DNA of 18,748 nucleotides, from NCBI GenBank assembly GCA_049651845.1, contig JBASCW010000017.1, positions 1 to 18,748 on the forward strand. The letters run 5' to 3'. Position 1 is the stretch's first letter; every line of letters starts with the position of its first letter. The translations under genes were made by a program, and so were the position numbers. The DNA is from RBG-16-66-20 sp049651845 (lineage in GTDB: Bacteria > Pseudomonadota > Gammaproteobacteria > Burkholderiales > SG8-39). The notes below the pieces were generated by a model. It searched no databases, had not been told where the DNA came from, and was given only the letters and a program-made list of their open reading frames with translations. Shown here piece after piece: positions 14,155 through 18,748 of the stretch.

Positions 14155-16716
14155 TTACTCCCCCTCCTCGTCTTGTTGCAGCGCACCCAGGCGCTCGTGC
14201 ACGCGGCATAGCGGCTGCAGGTCGCAGTTGGCGCAGGTCTTGAGGCTCTTCGCGTACTTCGGGTCCACCTGCGCCTCGCCGGAGGCGAAGCCGCCTGCGA
14301 GCGCGCCCAGCTCCTTCTTCCAGCCTTCGACCAGGCCCCCCCAGGACTTGGCCTGCTTCACGTCGGGCAGCTGATCCTTCTTCTCGGAGAAGCCCGAGAA
14401 CTTCATGTCCCCGGCCCGCAGCTTGGCGAAGGCGAGCGCCGACACCTTCTCCCCGGCCGTCACGGCGTAGAGCGGCAGCTGCGGGTCGTCCGGCCGCGGG
14501 CCCTGCCAGTCCTTCGACGTGACGCGGGCGCCGGTCTTGTAGTCGATGAGCGCGTGCGAGCCGTCGGCGAGGCGGTCCATGCGGTCGACGCGGCCGGAGA
14601 ATTCCAGGCCGCCGACGTGTATTTTTCTCTTTTCTTCGATCAGGACGACTTCAAAAGGCGCGCGGCCGCTCTCCAGCGCCAGCCACTCCTTCGCCAGCTT
14701 GATGAGGCGCAGGACTTCGAGGTCTGCGAAGCGGCCTTCGAGGCCGAGTTCCGAGACTGCTGTCGTGGCTGCTTTTCTTACTGTTGCACTTAGATCCCGG
14801 GAAAGAGCAGTACTGGAACCCAGTTCCTTCCATATCCCCGCCATCAGCGTATGCAGCAGGATCCCGCGGTCCATGGCGTCCGGCCCGGCCTCCGGCGACT
14901 CCAGCCGCTCGGCGCCCAGGCGCCAGCGCGCGAAGGCGCGGAACGGACAGGCGGCCTGGTCGGCGAGCACGCGCGTGCCGCCGCGGACCGTCTTGGACGT
15001 TACGGGGGGAGCCTTTGAGTCCGTCAGTGTTTCCGTCTTCCTGAGCTTGAAGATCATTTCTTGCCAGGATTCGAAAGCCGGAACGTCAATGACCCCTTCG
15101 GAGATCGAACTGATGAGCGGGCTCGGCGACAGGTCGCGGTCTTCGGTGCGGCGCGGCCAGGAGAAGACGACTTCCTCGGCCGCGTGCCGCCAGCCTTCGG
15201 TGATGCGCCGGTCGAGCTCGAGCGAGCCCTCGGCAGAGGATTCCGGAATGCCGGCCATGCGCTGCAGGCCCACCGGCAGGAAAGGATTCGGCCGCGAAGG
15301 CAGCGGCCAGGCGTCGTCGCTGAGGCCGCTCACCCAGAGCGCATCGAACTCCAGGCCCGCGGATTCCAGCAGTCCCAGCACCTGCACCGGCGCGTCCGCC
15401 GACTCGGGCTGGAACAGAGCTTCGGAGCACAAGCGGCGCAGTTGGGTTAAAGCTTTTCTGGAAGAGAAAACGGCAGAAACAAGGCTGAGTCTCGAAAACT
15501 CTCCCAATATCTCGTTGAAGCGCGCCCGCGTCTGGAACTCCGCCGAGTCCAGCGCGCGCTCGCCCGGGAAGCCGGCCGCCTTGAGGATCGCGAGGAAGTG
15601 TTCGGCCCAGTCGTGGGGAGATTGTTTTTCGATTCTGAGTTTGAAGATTTCCTCGAACCGGGTGCGCAAATCCCCTTCGAGCAAGCCAATCAGTTTCGGC
15701 AGCGACAACGCGGCCGGCGCGTCGCGGCGCAGGCGCGCATCCAGCAGCGCGCGCGCGGCCATGCCGGCCTCGGCGCCGCCGAGGAAGGGCGAGCGCAGGA
15801 TCCTGCTGACTTCCTCGAACGGCTTTTCCGAGAAGGAAAACTCGAGCAGCGACAGGGCGAAGCCCACCAGCGGGTAGCCGCTCAGCGGCTCGCCGAGCGA
15901 GAGGTTGAACGGCGCCTGCGCGCCCATCACCCGCGCGAAGACCCGCGCCACCTCGCGCCGGCGCTGCTCGAGCTCCGGAATGACGACGCCGATCCGCTTC
16001 GCGCCGGACTCCAGCCGCGCGCGCCCCCAGCGCGCCGCGGTTTCGAGTTCTTCCGACGGGGAGGCAAAGGAGGTCTTGGACGAGTTGCTTTTTTTCTTTT
16101 CGCTGTTACAGATTGAAAACTCAAAACGGCGAAAGAAATCCCTCGCCTGTGCCGGCACGATGTCGAAGGCGTAGGCGACGAGCAGCTTCGGCTGCTTCGC
16201 CTCCAGGGACAGGTCGAAAAGCGAGGCCGAGTCGGTCAGCCCGTCCTTCCTGCAGCGCTTCGCATAGGCCTTCGCCCAGTCGGCGAAGGCGCGCACGTCC
16301 TCGTTGCCCTCGAACTTTTCCAGCGCCCCGGCGATGCGCCAGGACTGGGCGATGCGCCAGGCATCCATCGCACTCTTCGCGGTGCGCGGCACGTCGAGCA
16401 GCACGCCCTGCCACTTCGAGCCGCGGATGGCCTCCTCCCAGAGCTCGCGCTCCTGCGACGGCGAAAGGAGCAGCGGCAGCCTGTCGCCGCCATCGGCATA
16501 AAGCGCGTCGTCGTAGCGGCGCTCGGCGAAGGACGCGAGCGGCAGGATGTCGGCGTCTTCCCAGACCGTCTTGCCGTTATTGACCTGGAAGACGTCGAAC
16601 TCGGCCTTGAGGACCTGCGCGAGGCGCCGGTTGGGCGTCACCACCGTGACGCCGGCGGCATGTCCTTCGGCGAGCCGGGCAAAAAGATCAGCCTTGGAAA
16701 TCGCTGCGCCGGGCAT
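14155..16716 (-). CDS. AddB-like PD-(D/E)XK nuclease (probable DNA repair protein)
   Basis: This 853-residue protein resembles the proteobacterial AddB-like partner of AddA helicase-nucleases. The N-terminal part (VTVVTPNRRLAQVLKAEF) is an inactivated helicase fold with no Walker A. The C-terminal nuclease has H622, D711 in GRVDRMDRL, and D725/K727 in LIDYKTG. Four cysteines, C590 (ACPFRAFARWRLG) and C828, C831 and C837 (CANCDLQPLCR), are placed as in the AddB iron-sulfur staple that bridges the nuclease domain. It probably acts with the AddA-like protein to process DNA ends. The start ATG 16716 has no Shine-Dalgarno, and a REP-like palindrome fills the space directly upstream. Several short AT-rich patches occur, including an A7 run near 16089-16095 coding for EKKKSNS. 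Confidence 0.9.
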   Translation of the reverse strand: MPGAAISKADLFARLAEGHAAGVTVVTPNRRLAQVLKAEFDVFQVNNGKTVWEDADILPLASFAERRYDDALYADGGDRLPLLLSPSQERELWEEAIRGSKWQGVLLDVPRTAKSAMDAWRIAQSWRIAGALEKFEGNEDVRAFADWAKAYAKRCRKDGLTDSASLFDLSLEAKQPKLLVAYAFDIVPAQARDFFRRFEFSICNSEKKKSNSSKTSFASPSEELETAARWGRARLESGAKRIGVVIPELEQRRREVARVFARVMGAQAPFNLSLGEPLSGYPLVGFALSLLEFSFSEKPFEEVSRILRSPFLGGAEAGMAARALLDARLRRDAPAALSLPKLIGLLEGDLRTRFEEIFKLRIEKQSPHDWAEHFLAILKAAGFPGERALDSAEFQTRARFNEILGEFSRLSLVSAVFSSRKALTQLRRLCSEALFQPESADAPVQVLGLLESAGLEFDALWVSGLSDDAWPLPSRPNPFLPVGLQRMAGIPESSAEGSLELDRRITEGWRHAAEEVVFSWPRRTEDRDLSPSPLISSISEGVIDVPAFESWQEMIFKLRKTETLTDSKAPPVTSKTVRGGTRVLADQAACPFRAFARWRLGAERLESPEAGPDAMDRGILLHTLMAGIWKELGSSTALSRDLSATVRKAATTAVSELGLEGRFADLEVLRLIKLAKEWLALESGRAPFEVVLIEEKRKIHVGGLEFSGRVDRMDRLADGSHALIDYKTGARVTSKDWQGPRPDDPQLPLYAVTAGEKVSALAFAKLRAGDMKFSGFSEKKDQLPDVKQAKSWGGLVEGWKKELGALAGGFASGEAQVDPKYAKSLKTCANCDLQPLCRVHERLGALQQDEEGE

Positions 16717-16725
16717 CGACGCATG

Positions 16726-16807
16726 ATAAATGGGGTCAGAGCAACATTTCAGGAAATCGCAAGACCGGCTGGCGCGAACCTGAAATCCTGCTCCGACCCC
16801 CTTTTTC
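16726..16807 (+). repeat. REP-like palindromic element, copy A
   Basis: This 82-bp imperfect palindrome fills almost the whole gap between the AddB-like start and the thiolase stop. Arms: GGGGTC (16732-16737) with GACCCC (16795-16800), GAGCA with TGCTC, ATTT with AAAT, and CAGG with CCTG, with mismatches between blocks. A C and TTTTT follow on the plus strand. Its first 29 bases are identical to copy B and in the same orientation, and 17 bases at the other end also match. The centre differs. Such GGGGTC...GACCCC palindromes are known as dispersed REP-type repeats linked to Y1 (RAYT) transposases in betaproteobacteria. No RAYT gene is in the window. Confidence 0.8.
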
Positions 16808-18091
16808 TCAACGCTCGAGGATTGCGGTGACGCCCATGCCGCCGGCGGTGCAGATCGAGATCAGGCCGCGGCCCGAGCCGCGCTCGGCGAGCTGCTTGGC
16901 GAGCATCGCCACGATGCGCGCGCCGGTGGCGGCGAACGGATGGCCGAGCGCCACGCTGGAGCCCTTGGGATTCATCTTCTTCCGGTCGATCGCGCCGAGC
17001 GCCGGCCGGCCGAGCTTCTCGCGGCAGTAGTCCTCGGACTCCCAGGCCTTGAGCGTGCACAGCACCTGCGCGGCGAAGGCTTCGTGGATCTCGTAGATGT
17101 CGAAGTCCTGAAGCTTCATGCCCGCGCGATCGAGCATCTGCGGCACCGCGTAGGTGGGCGCCATGAGCAGCCCTTCGGGCTTGCCGGCCATGCCTACGTA
17201 GTCCACCGCCGCGCTCGCCGAGTGCGTGAGGTACGCGAGCACGGGCAGCCCGCGCCGCTTCGCCCACTCCTCCGAGCCGAGCAGCACGCAGGCCGCGCCA
17301 TCGGTGAGCGGCGTGCTGTTGGCCGCGGTGAGCGTGCCCTGCGGGCCCTTGTCGTAGGCGGTGCGCAGCTGCGCCATCTTTTCCAGGCTCGCGTCCGCGC
17401 GCACGTTGTTGTCGACGTCGAGGCCGTTGAACGGCACCACGAGGTCGGAGAAGAAGCCCGAGCGCCACGCGCCGGCCGCCTTGGTATGGCTCTCGTAGGC
17501 GAGCTGGTCCTGCTCGGCGCGGCCGATGCCCCATTCCTTCGCCATCTGCTCGGTGTGCTCGCCCATGGAAAGCCCCGTGCGCGGCTCTACAACGCCGGGG
17601 GTGCCGGGCGCGAAGTCCCTCGGCCTCAGCGCGAGGAACGGCGACACGCGCTCGCCGAGCGACTTGCCGCGGTTGGCGCGCAGCACCGCGCGCTGCAGCT
17701 TCGTGCGGTAGCCGAGCGGCACGTCGCTCGCGGTGTCCACGCCGCCCGCGATCGCGCAGTCGATCTCGCCCAGCGCGATGCGGTGGCCGAGCTGGATCGC
17801 GGTGGTCAGGCTCGTGCCGCAGGCGCGCTGCAGGTCGTAGGCGGGCGTGCGCGGATGCAGCCCCGAGCCCAGCGTCGCCTCGCGCGCGAGGTTCCAGTCG
17901 CGCGAGTGCTTGATGACGGCGCCGGCGCCCACCTCGCCCACCAGCTCGCCCTTCAGGCCGAAGCGCTCCACGAGCGCGCGCATCGCGGCGGTGAGCATGT
18001 CCTGGTTCGAGGTTTCGGCGTAGGCGGTGTTGCTGCGCGCGAACGGAATGCGCGCCCCGCCGATGATGGCGACTTTGCGAAGAGTGGTCAT
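16808..18091 (-). CDS. fadI: Acetyl-CoA C-acyltransferase (FadI-type thiolase)
   Basis: The 427-residue thiolase cleaves 3-ketoacyl-CoA with CoA in fatty-acid beta-oxidation (or condenses acetyl-CoA in reverse). The catalytic residues are all present: nucleophile C91 in QRACGTS, H336 in YEIHEAFA, H384 in ALGHPFAATGAR, and C414 in ICTAGGMG. The length and the longer loop region (PRDFAPGTPGVVEP, MGEHTEQMAKEWGI) resemble FadI, the anaerobic/trifunctional-type beta subunit, more than FadA, but the symbol is by resemblance only. There is no fadJ-like partner in the window. The ATG at 18091 has no Shine-Dalgarno because a REP-like palindrome abuts it, and a second copy begins three bases after its stop. 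Transcription may come from upstream of the efflux gene by read-through. Confidence 0.92.
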   Translation of the reverse strand: MTTLRKVAIIGGARIPFARSNTAYAETSNQDMLTAAMRALVERFGLKGELVGEVGAGAVIKHSRDWNLAREATLGSGLHPRTPAYDLQRACGTSLTTAIQLGHRIALGEIDCAIAGGVDTASDVPLGYRTKLQRAVLRANRGKSLGERVSPFLALRPRDFAPGTPGVVEPRTGLSMGEHTEQMAKEWGIGRAEQDQLAYESHTKAAGAWRSGFFSDLVVPFNGLDVDNNVRADASLEKMAQLRTAYDKGPQGTLTAANSTPLTDGAACVLLGSEEWAKRRGLPVLAYLTHSASAAVDYVGMAGKPEGLLMAPTYAVPQMLDRAGMKLQDFDIYEIHEAFAAQVLCTLKAWESEDYCREKLGRPALGAIDRKKMNPKGSSVALGHPFAATGARIVAMLAKQLAERGSGRGLISICTAGGMGVTAILER

Positions 18092-18172
18092 AAATGGGGT
18101 CAGAGCAACATTTCAGGATATCCGGCAAACATACCTTGCAATCGGCTGAAATGTTGCTCCGACCCCCTTTTT
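18090..18172 (+). repeat. REP-like palindromic element, copy B
   Basis: This element fills the 80-bp gap between the thiolase start and the efflux-protein stop. The left arm GGGGTC-A-GAGCAACATTTCAG (18096-18116) pairs with CTGAAATGTTGCTC-C-GACCCC (18146-18166) at 20 of 21 positions around a ~29-base loop, followed by C and TTTTT on the plus strand. It is a more perfect copy than A. On the plus strand it could act as a terminator against antisense transcripts. On the minus strand it is an intercistronic hairpin with no U-tract. Confidence 0.85.
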
Positions 18173-18748
18173 CACTCCCAGCCGCCGCCGAGCGCCTTCA
18201 CGAGCAGCACGCTCGCGGTCAGGCGGCGCGCACGGATCGCGAGCGCCGTGGTCCGCGCGTTGAGTAGCGCTGCCTGGGTGATCACCACCTGCAGGAAGGT
18301 GGCGATGCCCGCCTGGTACTGGTTCTGGATGATGTCGAGCGACTGCTGCGCCGCGCGCACGGTCTGGTCCTGCACCGCCTGCTCGGCTTCCAGGATGCGC
18401 AGCGCCGCGAGGTTGTCCTCGACCTCGGCGAAGGCCGTGAGCACCGTGCCGCGGTAGTTGGCCACCGTCTGGTCGTAGGCGGCGAGCGCCTGGTCCGAGA
18501 CCGCGGCGCGCCGTCCGCCGTCGAAGATCGTCAGCGCGAGCGCGGCGCCGAGCGACCAGAAGTTGGAAGGCGCGGTGAACCACAGCGCGTTGGTCGCGCT
18601 CTGGTAGCCGTAGACGCCGGTGAGCGTGGCGGCCGGGAAGTACGCCGCCTTGGCCACGCCGATCTGCGCATTGGCCGCCTCGACGCGGCGCTCGGCCGCA
18701 GCGACGTCGGGCCGGCGCTCGAGCAGCTCGGCGGGCAGGCCGGTCGCC
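18172..18748 (-). CDS. C-terminal part of a NodT/OprM-type efflux outer-membrane protein (5' end outside window)
   Basis: The frame is open to the window edge and ends at TGA 18172-18174. The visible ~191 residues carry the signature of the RND-efflux outer-membrane lipoprotein family: LPAELLERRPDVAAAERRVE, then ANAQIGVAKAAYFPAATLTG, a WSLGAALALTIFDGGRR strand and turn, and the long helical repeat (AEVEDNLAALRILEAEQ, LDIIQNQYQAGIATFLQVV) that forms the periplasmic tunnel. The likely role is the outer-membrane channel of a tripartite efflux pump. The pump and adaptor genes, if linked, lie beyond the window. The C-terminus overlaps the last base of REP-like copy B. Confidence 0.93.
   Translation of the reverse strand, partial: ATGLPAELLERRPDVAAAERRVEAANAQIGVAKAAYFPAATLTGVYGYQSATNALWFTAPSNFWSLGAALALTIFDGGRRAAVSDQALAAYDQTVANYRGTVLTAFAEVEDNLAALRILEAEQAVQDQTVRAAQQSLDIIQNQYQAGIATFLQVVITQAALLNARTTALAIRARRLTASVLLVKALGGGWE

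Noticed and set aside
16087..16100. Programmed frameshift at the A7 run in the addB-like gene
   Set aside because: The frame context is not a classic X XXY YYZ slippery site, no downstream stem is evident, and the frame continues to the intact nuclease domain.
16726..18172. Thiolase as cargo of a composite transposon
   Set aside because: The flanking elements are short same-orientation palindromes without transposase, target duplications or inverted-repeat ends; REP-type repeats fit better.

Overview
The window is GC-rich (about 65-75% in most lines counted by hand). It fits a betaproteobacterium, probably Burkholderiales-like. The pointers are an anti-Shine-Dalgarno small RNA of a type I associate with Betaproteobacteria, a betaproteobacterial-style AddB/AddA-like pair, a NodT-type efflux outer-membrane protein and GGGGTC...GACCCC REP-like palindromes. 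Most genes are on the minus strand. No rRNA, tRNA, CRISPR array or transposase gene was seen.

Layout. 1-680: the 3' end of a conserved hypothetical gene and a 48-residue secreted Lys/Thr-rich peptide with its own terminator. 687-2162 (-): a PAS-GAF-GGDEF diguanylate cyclase. 2163-2669: an intergenic stretch holding a compact minus-strand small RNA (TATACT box, a hairpin with a (UCC)n anti-SD loop, a strong terminator) and, on the plus strand, a 19-codon ORF behind a GAGGAGGAG site. 2670-3533 (+): a conserved hypothetical protein with a His-rich motif. 3547-4848 (-): a DUF445/YjiN membrane protein. 4950-4980: a perfect 14-bp palindrome. 5067-6027 (-): a coupled GNAT-like / small-protein pair. 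6084-7715 (-): the ABC-F ATPase YbiT.

7866-9534 (-) is a low-GC (42-48% in lines counted) two-gene cassette: a DUF262 (ParB/GmrSD-N-like) protein followed by a HEPN protein with an R-x4-H RNase motif. It is probably a horizontally acquired antiphage or conflict module. It lies directly downstream of an AddA-like helicase-nuclease (9606-12563), whose last ~250 bp share the low GC. The partner AddB-like nuclease (14155-16716) is separated from AddA by a secreted cyclase-family protein (-) and a divergent peroxiredoxin-like gene (+). A 12-bp inverted repeat straddles the AddA/peroxiredoxin starts and would pair over the AddA start codon in mRNA.

16808-18091 (-) is a FadI-type thiolase. Each side of it is filled, stop codon to start codon, by one of two near-identical REP-like palindromes. 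The window ends in the C-terminal part of an efflux outer-membrane protein.

The points most worth following are the anti-SD small RNA, the DUF262-HEPN cassette with its GC breakpoint inside addA, the start-codon inverted repeat, the twin REP-like spacers, and a 20-codon AT-rich patch inside ybiT.
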